A stretch of DNA of 64,000 bases from Aerococcaceae bacterium DSM 111021 (GTDB taxonomy: Bacteria > Bacillota > Bacilli > Lactobacillales > Aerococcaceae). The position numbers were made by a program, and so were the translations under genes. The stretch lies in the NCBI GenBank assembly GCA_020112395.1, contig JACCEK010000001.1, positions 558,001 to 622,000 on the forward strand, read 5' to 3'. The notes beneath the pieces were generated by a model. That model did no database searches, had not been told where the DNA came from, and saw only the letters and a list, made by a program, of their open reading frames with translations. Within the stretch, counting starts at the first letter, position 1. Each line of letters starts with the position of its first letter. Of the stretch, positions 16,281-24,929 are shown piece by piece.

Positions 16281-16943
16281 AACATAATACAAAATTACTT
16301 ATACATCATAATATTTTATTTACTCAGAAGAACAGGTGAAGACTTGTTTATCATAGATAGTACTGATTAAGTCTATTTTTGTTGATTTTCTATCTTAACT
16401 TGAACTCATGATATATGCTTCCGCAGTCTTTAATTTTTCATTATAGTAAGACTGATACTAACACAATCATCAACTATTTAATGTCCAATGAACATTGGGG
16501 CAGTTATGAAGTATATCTCTATACAAATTTTATTAAGTTTATTCCTTTGAATGTAAACAAGCTACTGTTAAAGAAAGCCAAAAGCTCTGCTGCTCATTAC
16601 GTTAATAAAGATAGTTATAAACATAATGTTGTCGTGATCCAAACTAATTAACGAACGAGACATATTATTGGCTCGAAAATTAATTGATGAATTACTTGAC
16701 GATTTAATTAATACAAACTATTTCTACGAGATTAATAAACTCCATTATTTAAAAGGCAAGGCAATGATTGCGGATGGAAAGATTGATAAAGGCAAAAAAT
16801 TAGCTCAACAGGCAATCGATACCATGTATCAATTAAAAAATGATTCACTTGGCCGATCTCATCAAAAATCTTTAAATGAACTCATAATTTCCATTGAGTT
16901 TGAACTAAAGGAAAACTCTCAACACAAAAAAATTATATTATAA
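16281..16943 (+). pseudogene. Decayed second rgg copy
   Basis: Two fragments match the C-terminal half of the intact Rgg at 14280. The first (from about 16447, with HWGSYEVYLYTNFIKF) parallels residues around 140-185. The second (from about 16650, NERDILLARKLIDELL through HQKSLNEL) parallels residues 215-285. Between them a deletion and frameshift remove about 20 residues and bring in a stop at 16649-16651. The helix-turn-helix half is gone, yet the promoter-like ACATAATACAAAATTACTT survives at 16281-16300. It is a paralogue broken by deletion and not by the nearby IS. Confidence 0.8.
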
Positions 16944-16960
16944 AAAAAGCATGTGGCTCG
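16942..16960 (-). terminator. Left half of a terminator split by the IS21 element
   Basis: AAAAAAAGCATGTGGCTCG is the arm complementary to the arm now at 19553-19585. Bases 16956-16960 (GCTCG) are one copy of the 5-bp target duplication. Confidence 0.7.
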
Positions 16961-17061
16961 TGAATATTTCGGCCGATTTTGAGCCACCATTTCGGATGTT
17001 GAGAGCCACCGTTTCGGACAACGAGAGCCACTCTCTTTATCATTTTCATCAGGGTAAACTT

Positions 17062-17098
17062 AAAAGAGAATTGACTCAAAATAAGTCAATTCTCTTTT
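17062..17098 (-). terminator. Terminator inside the IS after istB
   Basis: AAAAGAGAATTGACT pairs perfectly with AGTCAATTCTCTTTT around a 7-base loop just past the istB stop. A and T runs on both sides make it bidirectional. Confidence 0.8.
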
Positions 17099-17101
17099 TA
17101 A

Positions 17102-17833
17102 TTAGTCGATTCTTTCGCGCATCGAACGCTCACTTTGAATTTCTATCTTTTTAGATCTACTGACTAAACGGTCTAATATTGCATCTGCAACCGCGCCACC
17201 TCCTAGTCGTTCATGCCAACCTCCTACTGAAAACTGGGAACATAAAATAGTTGCTTTCGTACGGTATCTTCTTTCAATAATTTCCAACAACTCGGCTGCC
17301 TGAACAGTGCTTATGGCCATTAGGACCCACTCGTCGATGATGAGTAAATCGAGACGTTCATACCGATTTAATAGCTTACTGAAAGTGGCCTCCGCTTTGG
17401 CTAAAGCAATTTCTGTTAATAAATCAGGAAGCCGAACGTACTTCGTGCGCATTCCATGTAAACAAGCTTCATAACCGAGTGCACAGGAGATATAACTCTT
17501 TCCAGATCCAGTGGGACCAACAATAATCACGTTGTGAGGCGCTGTAATGTATTTGTTGGTCTTTAATTCTTGGATTAAGTCCTTATTAAGTCCACGGTCT
17601 GAATAATATTTAATCCCATCGATGTATGCTTGGTTTTCTGGTAAGTGGGCATTTTGTATGAGTCGTTTAATTTTCGAATCGTACTTCACGTCTGCTTCAC
17701 GATCAATTAAGTGAGCAAGGCGCTCTTCGAATGTCCACTGAGTATATTCGGACACATTATTTTGTTCTTGATAAGCTTCTGCCATGCCTTTTAGGCGTAA
17801 TTGAATCATCTTTTCATAAGTTTATTCATTCAT
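17102..17833 (-). pseudogene. istB: IstB ATPase of IS21, nonsense codon at position 4
   Basis: IstB is the AAA+ helper that brings the transposase to target DNA. Walker A GPTGSGKS and Walker B LDLLIIDE are intact. The ATG at 17831-17833 has a well placed GAAGGA site and starts three bases after istA. It reads M-N-E and then TAA at 17822-17824 before T-Y-E-K-M. Homologues typically read MN-x-Q-T at this point, so a CAA to TAA change is likely. The in-frame ATG at 17807-17809 gives 235 residues but has no good ribosome binding site. Expression from it is possible but probably poor. Confidence 0.8.
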
Positions 17834-17836
17834 GAT

Positions 17837-19393
17837 TTAGTCCTTCTCTCCGTAATAATCTTGTCCACGTAAATAGACATGTTGGCTGGTATCAGACTGA
17901 TTAGTCGGCTGCTGGCTGTAACCCGGTTGATTTGTTGACTGTGCTTCAATGATTCTTTTAATATTGCGATACCTAGGGGTGTGGATAATACTGATTGCTT
18001 GTTCACAAGCAGAATCTAATTGCTTCTCGGTATATTTATCAGTCAGTTTAAGTATCGAAAGGCAACCATTAAAGGCCTGTTGTTCTATTTTATAATGATC
18101 AAGTAAGCGCTCAATGACTAACGCGGTATGCGGGCCTATATTATTTGCCCACTTGATAAAACGATGTCGATTCCAGTCGCCTGCTTGACGATGATTGATA
18201 GGCATATGCTCCTCCACTGTAACGTATTGACCTGGTCGGCCATGGCGACGCCGATGACTACATACACGTGCATGTTGATGAAAAATTTCGATTCGATTCT
18301 GTGTTATTCGAACTCGCACATCTTTTTTGATATAGTGATAGGGGACCGAATAGTAAATCTTATCAATGGCGATATGGTAGTTATACTGGACTCGGGCAGA
18401 TTTCCAGACACCATATTCATACGCTTCTTTGGGTAGTGGTTGAAGATACGTTTTTTCTTCAGTTAAGAAAACCTCTAGTCGGGACCCTTTCCTTTTTTGG
18501 AACCCCTTCTCATTGATATTGACTAATAACTCAAGGATCCGCTGATTAAGATCATATAAATTAAAGAAAGTTTCGTGTCTTAACTTAGCGATAATTTGAG
18601 TGGTGATTTGACCGACAGCGCCTTCAACCGATGCTTTTCCTTTGGGTGTTCGAGGCTTCGCTGGGATAATCGCAGTTCTATAGTAATCAGCCATCTCTTG
18701 ATAAGCCGCATTTAAAACAACTTCACCCCGTTTAGGATGCTTAATTACACCTGTTTTTAAATTGTCGCAAATAACTATTTTAGGGCTACCTTGGATAAAC
18801 TCAAATAAATGAACATGCGCATTAATCCATTGTTCTTCTTTCATATCTAATGTGGCTTCTACGTAAGTCAACTGACTGTAAGGTAACGTGGCAACAAAGA
18901 AAAACACTTTTTGTGTCTCCCCAGTCTCTGAATTAACCACATGATATGTTGTACCAGCCCAATCAACTTCAGCTTTTTCACCCGCAGTATGCTCAAAATA
19001 CATCGTGGCTTTAGACTGTTCAATCCCTCGATTTAAGTGGGTACAAAATTGCGTATATTGATAAGGAAGCTGCTTACCCACGGTATGACACTCTTTCACA
19101 TACTCTTCCCATAACAACTTTTTAGTGACGCCTGGCTTCTTTAATTCACCCATTAGATATTCAACATCCATTGGATAATAAAAGCTTGCGCTGTCGCCTC
19201 TCACCTCAGGAAAAAGTTTCGACTCTAGCTCCGCTTCAGTGTGTCCACTGATTTGATCCCAATCTAATTGAGCGGCTTTCCTCGCATTGATTACTTTTGA
19301 GACAGTATTACGAGAGACAGAAAGTATCTTCGCTATTTCTCGTTGAGAGATACCGGCATGTTCATACCGAAGTATCTGTTTATATTTTTCCAT
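17837..19393 (-). CDS. istA: IstA transposase, IS21 family
   Basis: The 518-residue transposase has an N-terminal helix-turn-helix (ISQREIAKILSVSRNTVSKV, residues 15-34) and an integrase-type catalytic core. The DDE triad is visible as D144 (EVDWAGT), D210 (VICDNLKTG) and E257 (GKASVEGAV). Length and layout match intact IS21 transposases. It reads away from the ABC exporter's downstream end and is followed directly by istB. No frameshift or stop is seen, so istA itself looks functional. Confidence 0.93.
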   Translation of the reverse strand: MEKYKQILRYEHAGISQREIAKILSVSRNTVSKVINARKAAQLDWDQISGHTEAELESKLFPEVRGDSASFYYPMDVEYLMGELKKPGVTKKLLWEEYVKECHTVGKQLPYQYTQFCTHLNRGIEQSKATMYFEHTAGEKAEVDWAGTTYHVVNSETGETQKVFFFVATLPYSQLTYVEATLDMKEEQWINAHVHLFEFIQGSPKIVICDNLKTGVIKHPKRGEVVLNAAYQEMADYYRTAIIPAKPRTPKGKASVEGAVGQITTQIIAKLRHETFFNLYDLNQRILELLVNINEKGFQKRKGSRLEVFLTEEKTYLQPLPKEAYEYGVWKSARVQYNYHIAIDKIYYSVPYHYIKKDVRVRITQNRIEIFHQHARVCSHRRRHGRPGQYVTVEEHMPINHRQAGDWNRHRFIKWANNIGPHTALVIERLLDHYKIEQQAFNGCLSILKLTDKYTEKQLDSACEQAISIIHTPRYRNIKRIIEAQSTNQPGYSQQPTNQSDTSQHVYLRGQDYYGEKD

Positions 19394-19552
19394 ACAAAAA
19401 CCTCTTTCTATAAAATGTGTCGTAGGATAATACCTACATACATATTTTATAAAAAGAGGTGGCTCTCACACAGCGAAATGGCGGCTCTCCTTTAGCGAAA
19501 CGGTGGCTCTCTATAAAACGAACTAAGTGGCTCCGCCACAACGTAATATTCA

Positions 19553-19585
19553 GCTCGTTCAAATTCAAACGAGCTACATGCTTTT
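19553..19585 (-). terminator. Right half of the split terminator of the ABC exporter operon
   Basis: Joining 16942-16960 to 19558-19585 recreates AAAAGCATGTGGCTCGTT, an 8-base loop and its 18-base complement AACGAGCTACATGCTTTT with one G-U pair and T-runs on both sides. That is a strong bidirectional terminator. What remains here is a short stem (GCTCGTT/AACGAGC) that has lost its T-run. Confidence 0.7.
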
Positions 19586-19587
19586 CT

Positions 19588-20640
19588 CTATACTCTCACT
19601 AATCTCTCAACTTTAAAACTCCCGGCGGTAAATAAAACAAGTCCGTATAAGGCGATAATTGGAATGTTTGGTAATATAACTCCTGTATCTAATGATTCGA
19701 ACAACCAATAAAATGGGGAGAGATATTGAATGAACGAAAATGACGTCATGTCAATTACGCCCATTCCCATGAAGGCTAGCATGATTGATAATACGATCCC
19801 TACAATCAAAATCATCTGCTCATTTTTGAATAACCTGAATAGAACCATGGTTAATCCAACATTAAAAATACAAAATGCCAGAATTGAACTGACTATCAAT
19901 GGAATTTGACTGATTGTAATTCCAAATAATAGACAAATGATGAGGACTACCAAGATAGACGATATAAAATTGTACAGTGTATAGGCACTTAAAACACTTC
20001 CTAGTATTTGCCAACTACGTGCATTGGTTACTATACTTCGAGTTAAGACACCATCACTTCTCAATTTATTTAAATCACTTCCGATCAGACTACTTGAGTA
20101 ACTCATGAAGAAAACCGCCATAAAGATGATAAGAACCAGTCGCCCATCAATCGGCGTATAACTTTGGTTAATAGTTGGCTGAGCTACTTGAATAGCTTCA
20201 AAGCTCACACCCGCCTCGGCAAGTGCACTCTCGGTCATTACTTCGCTCAATATTGCCGTAAACTCTGATTCAAAGAAAATGTCATTGTTCTCTCCATTAA
20301 TACTATGCGTTTTTATACTCACCCCTTCTTCAGGAAAGGCAGCAGGAATCTCATAGACCATAGATATTTCACTTTGGTCTAATTGTTCAAAAACTTCGAT
20401 CTCATCATCGGTAAAACCAGCTTGAAAAGTCTCACTCAGTTTTGGATAGACATTTTCCTCCACAAATGCAGAATGATTAAGTACCACAACGTTTTCTCCT
20501 AGACTCGCGGTTGAATCTGGAGTCTGAATGAAAATCAACCCACTAATCATAAACAGTGGCATTATAAATGTCATAGCCACAAGACCCATACTTTGAAAAA
20601 TCCGTTTAAAATGAAACCACGTTAATTGGATGAATTTCAT
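19588..20640 (-). CDS. ABC-2 type exporter permease
   Basis: The 350-residue membrane protein has one N-terminal helix, a large extracytoplasmic loop (about 35-165) and five to six C-terminal helices, the ABC-2 permease layout. It overlaps the preceding permease gene by four bases (ATGA), so the two are coupled and probably form a heterodimer. It is the last gene of the ATPase-permease-permease operon, and its terminator was split by the IS. The exported substrate is unknown; drugs or antimicrobial peptides are typical for such regulator-linked exporters. Confidence 0.85.
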   Translation of the reverse strand: MKFIQLTWFHFKRIFQSMGLVAMTFIMPLFMISGLIFIQTPDSTASLGENVVVLNHSAFVEENVYPKLSETFQAGFTDDEIEVFEQLDQSEISMVYEIPAAFPEEGVSIKTHSINGENNDIFFESEFTAILSEVMTESALAEAGVSFEAIQVAQPTINQSYTPIDGRLVLIIFMAVFFMSYSSSLIGSDLNKLRSDGVLTRSIVTNARSWQILGSVLSAYTLYNFISSILVVLIICLLFGITISQIPLIVSSILAFCIFNVGLTMVLFRLFKNEQMILIVGIVLSIMLAFMGMGVIDMTSFSFIQYLSPFYWLFESLDTGVILPNIPIIALYGLVLFTAGSFKVERLVRV

Positions 20641-21797
20641 GATGGTTTCAACTCCCTTCTTGTTCTCAGTTGAATAACGATGAGTGTTAAGATAACACCG
20701 ACAATCACTATCCCGAAAGCCAACCCTATATGATTATTCCATTGTTGATTGATAATGTAATCATACATAGGTTCGGAAAATATCTCCCGGTAATAATTCG
20801 TACTTAAAAAATCTTGAAAGTTCTCACCTAGTAGTCGATCAATTGGCATAAATCCAAAAATCATAAATATCATTGTGAACACTTGATAAACCACATTGGC
20901 ATACTTATCTGGTATGAAGTAGAACAAGACATTATTTAATACTTGGAATAAAAAGGCATATAATGTCAGCCATCCGAGATAAAATAATGGATTACCCACA
21001 AAGGTGTTCCCATCAATTAAGTGCCAAATAATCATATAAATAGCTCCCAATAAAACAAACATTATCGTATCACTTGTAATGCCATAGATAACATCTTTAG
21101 CTGGCGTCAGTGGTAAGACACCGATTCTCTTTCTGAGCCCTTTCATTTCTTCTTTGGTCTTCATTCCCACACTCCCAGCGAGTGATAAGATGAATATATA
21201 AATGAGCCCCGAAACAGATGTGAACTGATTGCTTGTTAATGAGGACTGCGATTCATATTGTTGTTTTTCAAAAACCTGTTCCGCACTTAAACTAGCGACT
21301 CGGTCTAATGACACTACGAGTTGTTCGACTATCGCTTGATCATTGATTGTTGCCATCTCATTGGCTAACGCTTGTTGATTCACGAGTACATTTTGGTATT
21401 CGGTAATCATTTGAACTAATATTGTCTCTTGGGAAGCTGAAGCATTTTCTTTCGATTCAACCTCAACTAAAGTCTCTTCTAATCTTTGGCTATATTCTGG
21501 TTGAATATGAATGATAAAGTCCGCTTCTTCGCCACCTTCAACAATATCAACATAATTCTGCATAGCCTCAGTATTGAGCGTATCTACTAATGCTTGCCCT
21601 GTTCCTCCATTGTCTCCATTATTAATACTAACTTCAATAGGATCACTTGTCTCTTCAGGTACAAAGAGCGAACTAAAGGAGAAGCCCATTAAAAAAGAGA
21701 AAAAAACTGGCATGACAACATACATTGCTAGAAGCGCCGGCCATTGCTTAGCATTTGCTCGCATGTTTGTTTTAATGTAAATCCATAATTGGCTCAT
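20637..21797 (-). CDS. ABC-2 type exporter permease
   Basis: The 386-residue product has the same layout as its partner: a first helix, a long outer loop (about 45-205) with coiled-coil character, and five to six helices to the C-terminus. The motif MKTKEEMKGLRKRIGVLPL marks the cytoplasmic segment after the second helix. AAGGAGGG precedes the ATG. The gene follows the ATPase by 12 bp. Confidence 0.85.
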   Translation of the reverse strand: MSQLWIYIKTNMRANAKQWPALLAMYVVMPVFFSFLMGFSFSSLFVPEETSDPIEVSINNGDNGGTGQALVDTLNTEAMQNYVDIVEGGEEADFIIHIQPEYSQRLEETLVEVESKENASASQETILVQMITEYQNVLVNQQALANEMATINDQAIVEQLVVSLDRVASLSAEQVFEKQQYESQSSLTSNQFTSVSGLIYIFILSLAGSVGMKTKEEMKGLRKRIGVLPLTPAKDVIYGITSDTIMFVLLGAIYMIIWHLIDGNTFVGNPLFYLGWLTLYAFLFQVLNNVLFYFIPDKYANVVYQVFTMIFMIFGFMPIDRLLGENFQDFLSTNYYREIFSEPMYDYIINQQWNNHIGLAFGIVIVGVILTLIVIQLRTRRELKPS

Positions 21798-21809
21798 AGA
21801 ACGCCCTCC

Positions 21810-22751
21810 TTAATCTCGTAATGTTTTTCCGGTTAGTTGCAAGAATGCTTCTTCCAGACTCAAGGCTTCTTTATTTAATGTGGTTAACTCAATATTATTT
21901 TCGTTGATTAAAGACATTAGTTCTTTTGTACTGAAATCTACTGGATCCACTATTAAGTGGAACTTATTATTTTCACTAACGACTTGTTGAATACCAGTTA
22001 AATGAGTGGATAGTTTCTCTTCAAAATCAAGGGGCGCTTGTTCAACTTCGATATACCATTTTACAGTATCTTGAACTAATTGCTTAATCTCTTCTTGAGT
22101 TCCATAGCCAATGCGCTGACCGTTATCAAGAATGAATAAACGATCACACAAGGCTTCAACTTCTTCCATATAGTGGGATGTATATAAAACTGTCATTCCA
22201 TATTCGCTATTCATATGTTTAATAAATTCAAAAATCTTGTTTCGCGATTGTGGGTCAACTCCTACTGTTGGCTCATCAAGGATTAAAAATTTTGGATGAT
22301 GTAATATTGCAGCAGCAATATTTAATCGTCTTTGCATTCCTCCTGAGAATGTTTTGACTGCCTTCTTCGTATGTTCCGTTAAACCAACAACTTCAAGCGC
22401 TTCTTTTATACGTTCTTTTAATAGCTTTCCAGATAAGCCGTATAAGCCCCCAAAATATTCTAAATTCGATGTAGCATTTAGTTCTTGCATCAATGCAATT
22501 TCTTGAGGCACTAAACCAATTTGCTTACGAACTTTTACTATATCTTTAGGTACAACCTGTCCACCTACAGAAATATCTCCCGAATTATATTGTTCTAATC
22601 CAGTTATGATATCAATTAATGTAGATTTCCCTGCTCCATTTGGTCCGATTAATCCAAAACACTCTCCACTTTCAATTGCAAAAGAAATATTCTCCAACAC
22701 TTGGTCTTTTCCATAACTCTTGTAAATATTATTAATTTCTACATAGCTCAT
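21810..22751 (-). CDS. ABC exporter ATP-binding protein
   Basis: This 313-residue ATPase powers the two permeases. Walker A GPNGAGKST is at residues 36-44, signature SGGMQ at 136-140 and Walker B LILDEP at 156-161, followed by the DrrA-like C-terminal extension. I start at the ATG at 22749-22751 (MSYVEINNIYKSYG), which has a perfect AGGAGG; the open frame extends upstream without one. It is the first gene of the operon and has its own promoter and candidate operator. Confidence 0.93.
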   Translation of the reverse strand: MSYVEINNIYKSYGKDQVLENISFAIESGECFGLIGPNGAGKSTLIDIITGLEQYNSGDISVGGQVVPKDIVKVRKQIGLVPQEIALMQELNATSNLEYFGGLYGLSGKLLKERIKEALEVVGLTEHTKKAVKTFSGGMQRRLNIAAAILHHPKFLILDEPTVGVDPQSRNKIFEFIKHMNSEYGMTVLYTSHYMEEVEALCDRLFILDNGQRIGYGTQEEIKQLVQDTVKWYIEVEQAPLDFEEKLSTHLTGIQQVVSENNKFHLIVDPVDFSTKELMSLINENNIELTTLNKEALSLEEAFLQLTGKTLRD

Positions 22752-22780
22752 TGTGTGACCTCCTCTTAATTTGTAACTTA

Positions 22781-22809
22781 AGTATAAACGAATCTTGATT
22801 CTATGCCTA
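22781..22809 (-). promoter_or_regulatory. Promoter of the ABC exporter operon
   Basis: TATACT (22781-22786) lies 17 bp from a weak TAGGCA (22804-22809). A poor -35 next to upstream repeats is the usual form of an activator-dependent promoter. Confidence 0.5.
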
Positions 22810-22810
22810 T

Positions 22811-22844
22811 TCACTCAAGTCACTCTCTAAAGTGACTAAAGTCA
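22811..22844. promoter_or_regulatory. Candidate response-regulator operator
   Basis: Between 22811 and 22844 the motif TCACT/AGTGA and its variant AGTCA recur about four times in alternating orientation (TCACTCAAGTCACT, then AGTGACTAAAGTCA). The array abuts the -35 box of the exporter promoter, where the neighbouring NarL-type regulator would bind. Confidence 0.45.
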
Positions 22845-22960
22845 TTACTTCTTAATTAATACAAAATATTTGTTCTGGATAACCGCCATCTGAATGTATG
22901 GAGTACAATTCCTCCCACAATTCTGTATACTCTGTCTTACTCCTTCTAATCACAAGTTCA

Positions 22961-23004
22961 AAAAAACCTTATTTGTTGCTTAAATTGTAGCAACAAATAA
23001 GGTT
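22961..23004 (-). terminator. Intrinsic terminator after the response regulator gene
   Basis: A perfect 15-bp stem (AACCTTATTTGTTGC with its complement, 10-base loop) is followed on the minus strand by a T-run. It separates the two-component operon from the exporter operon. Confidence 0.9.
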
Positions 23005-23009
23005 AACAC

Positions 23010-23660
23010 TTAATTCATCATTCCATTCTCGAAGGCAAAGATTGCGAGCTGGGTACGATCACGTAATTCAAGTTTATTTAATATCGTACTGATATTATTT
23101 TTTACCGTACCTACTGAGAGAAACATCTTCTCAGAGATTTCTTGATTATTCAACCCACTTGCAATGAGTGTAATCATATTTACTTCTTTCTCTGATAATT
23201 CAAAATCATTACTGCTAAAATCTTTGCTTTGAAAACCAGAAACCTTTGATAACATGGCTTGACTAATCTTTCCATCGAGTACGACATTGTCATTATAAAC
23301 AATGCGAATACTTTCATGAATTTCATCATGACTGCTGTCTTTTAATAAGTAGCCTGAAGCACCTAACTGCATAGTTTGGGATATGTATTCCACATCTTGA
23401 AATGTCGTCAATATTAATACTTTAATTTTGGGATGATTTTTCTTAATTAACTCTGTTCCCTCAATTCCATTCGAATCTGGCATCCGGATGTCCATGAGTA
23501 CGACATCCACTTCATTTTGGTTACAAAATTTTGCAGCATCTTTTCCGTTGATTGCTTGGCCAACAATATCGATATCATCAAAAGTTCCTAATAGGATAGC
23601 TAAACCGCCTCTAATTAGCTGTTCATCGTCGACCAATAGTACTTTTATTGAATCAGTCAT
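23010..23660 (-). CDS. NarL/LuxR-family response regulator
   Basis: The 216-residue regulator has a receiver domain with the acidic pair D11-D12, phospho-acceptor D57 (VVLMDIRMP) and a conserved lysine in GYLLKDS. A C-terminal LuxR helix-turn-helix follows (ELSEKEVNMITLIASGL, GTVKNNISTILNKL). I start at ATG 23658-23660 because AAGGGAGG precedes it; the frame continues upstream inside the kinase gene. It overlaps the kinase gene by eight bases. The adjacent exporter is the likely target. Confidence 0.93.
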   Translation of the reverse strand: MTDSIKVLLVDDEQLIRGGLAILLGTFDDIDIVGQAINGKDAAKFCNQNEVDVVLMDIRMPDSNGIEGTELIKKNHPKIKVLILTTFQDVEYISQTMQLGASGYLLKDSSHDEIHESIRIVYNDNVVLDGKISQAMLSKVSGFQSKDFSSNDFELSEKEVNMITLIASGLNNQEISEKMFLSVGTVKNNISTILNKLELRDRTQLAIFAFENGMMN

Positions 23661-24786
23661 TAGTATAGCCTCCCTTCGGTAAAACAATTCTAATTTTAAA
23701 ACCTTTATTAATGGCAGAATGCATATGAACTTTCCCACCTAATAACTTCGTACGTTCTCTCATGCCAGTAATACCCATTTGAGGCTTAATAACATCCGTA
23801 CCTTTTCCATTATCAGTCATGGTCAGAATTACAGTGGAGTCAGTAAAATGACACTGTATTCTCACTTCTTTGGCATCACTGTGCTTATTACTATTCCCTA
23901 AGAACTCTTGAATCGCACGCACAAATAGTAACTCCTGCTCTGGGGATAATTCCCATAACAGTTGATTATTATTAAAGTATACTTTAATTGGACTATTATG
24001 TTCAAAGTCAGAAATAATATTATGTATATTCTCAATGAATGCGATTTTTTGATAATGCTGTGGTTTTAATTTATGAATGACTTGGCGAACATCAGCCAAA
24101 CCATCTTTGGTAAACTGATGCAGTTGCTTTAACATAGCTGATGCTTGTGGTGCATTATCTTCAGTTAACTTCTCTATGGCAGCTAATTGAATGACAATGG
24201 TTGATAAGGTATGGCCAATTGAGTCATGTAAATCTCTTGAGATACGATTTCTCTCATTCAAAGTATGGATTTCCTCCATAGCGATCATCTGAGATTTTAA
24301 AGCAATGAGATTGCTTTCTTGTTCATCAGTTTGACTACGGAAGTTGTATAGAGATATTTCTTGTTCCTCCACTAACATATATTTCTCAGTCATATTTACA
24401 CATAAGATAATCACTCCAACTGTAAAGATCAAATAGTCCGCATTCGGCCAAACCGTTACACTTGTCCAGATAATAACTGTAAATAACGATAAGAATGCCA
24501 ATAATATGGCTGTCTTTTTTCTAGTATATAATTGGCGCAATTCTATCGTCAAAAGACCTAACATCAAAAATGGAAATTTAGGCAGTATCGCGATATTTAT
24601 TAAAGCCATGATACATAATATCATGCTATTTATTTGTCTATTTTTCTTACTTTCAGTATAAAACCAACCTAAATGAAAACTAACAATCCATATAAAAAAC
24701 CAAAAAAAGTTCATTCGCCAAAATTCTTCTAAAGGAATAAATTGGATAATACTTAATAATAACAGTATGTACTTAATGACTAACAC
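23653..24786 (-). CDS. Sensor histidine kinase, DesK/LiaS-like
   Basis: The 377-residue kinase has about five to six N-terminal membrane helices (residues 1-135) with little extracytoplasmic sequence, then a HisKA_3 dimerisation helix with phospho-acceptor H187 (SRDLHDSIGH) and a HATPase domain (FLGNSNKHS, MTDNGKG, GITGMRERTKLLGG). The start codon is GTG at 24784-24786 behind GAGGTGA. The lack of a sensing loop suggests it detects membrane state or works with its ABC partner. It pairs with the downstream response regulator. Confidence 0.92.
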   Translation of the reverse strand: MLVIKYILLLLSIIQFIPLEEFWRMNFFWFFIWIVSFHLGWFYTESKKNRQINSMILCIMALINIAILPKFPFLMLGLLTIELRQLYTRKKTAILLAFLSLFTVIIWTSVTVWPNADYLIFTVGVIILCVNMTEKYMLVEEQEISLYNFRSQTDEQESNLIALKSQMIAMEEIHTLNERNRISRDLHDSIGHTLSTIVIQLAAIEKLTEDNAPQASAMLKQLHQFTKDGLADVRQVIHKLKPQHYQKIAFIENIHNIISDFEHNSPIKVYFNNNQLLWELSPEQELLFVRAIQEFLGNSNKHSDAKEVRIQCHFTDSTVILTMTDNGKGTDVIKPQMGITGMRERTKLLGGKVHMHSAINKGFKIRIVLPKGGYTND

Positions 24787-24840
24787 AGACTCACCTCATC
24801 TCTTTTCATCTTTTAATATAACAGATGAATGAATTGAATG

Positions 24841-24862
24841 ATAGAAATTGCTTAATTTCTAT
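24841..24862. repeat. 9-bp inverted repeat upstream of the kinase gene
   Basis: ATAGAAATT and AATTTCTAT flank a 4-base loop, between the ileS terminator and the kinase start. It has no T-run and could be an operator. Confidence 0.35.
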
Positions 24863-24872
24863 TTTACATTTG

Positions 24873-24913
24873 AAAAAAGCCACCAATTAGACAAGATATT
24901 GTCTAATTGATGG
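24873..24913 (-). terminator. Intrinsic terminator after ileS
   Basis: A 15-bp stem (24880-24894 with 24899-24913, one G-U pair) with a 4-base loop runs into six T residues on the minus strand. Confidence 0.9.
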
Positions 24914-24929
24914 TTTTTAAATTTTCTAA

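Larger units (their letters stand above)
16961..19552 (-). mobile_element. IS21-family insertion sequence, 2592 bp
   Basis: The element carries istA and istB and has TG...CA ends: TGAATATTTCG on the left and TGAATATTACG (reverse complement) on the right. It is flanked by GCTCG on both sides (16956-16960 and 19553-19557), a 5-bp target duplication. Repeated GAGCCAC motifs at the left (about 16979-17032) and GTGGCTC motifs at the right (about 19459-19535) fit the multiple transposase-binding repeats of IS21 ends. Both genes read leftward. The insertion sits exactly inside an intrinsic terminator. Confidence 0.9.

Noticed and set aside
17062-17098. Inverted repeat as the IS terminus
   Set aside because: It lies inside the element next to istB and has the form of a terminator.
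16945-19585. IS ends placed at the outer AAAAGCATGT repeats
   Set aside because: Those outer repeats are explained by the split terminator; the inner TGAATATT ends give both TG...CA termini and a 5-bp duplication.
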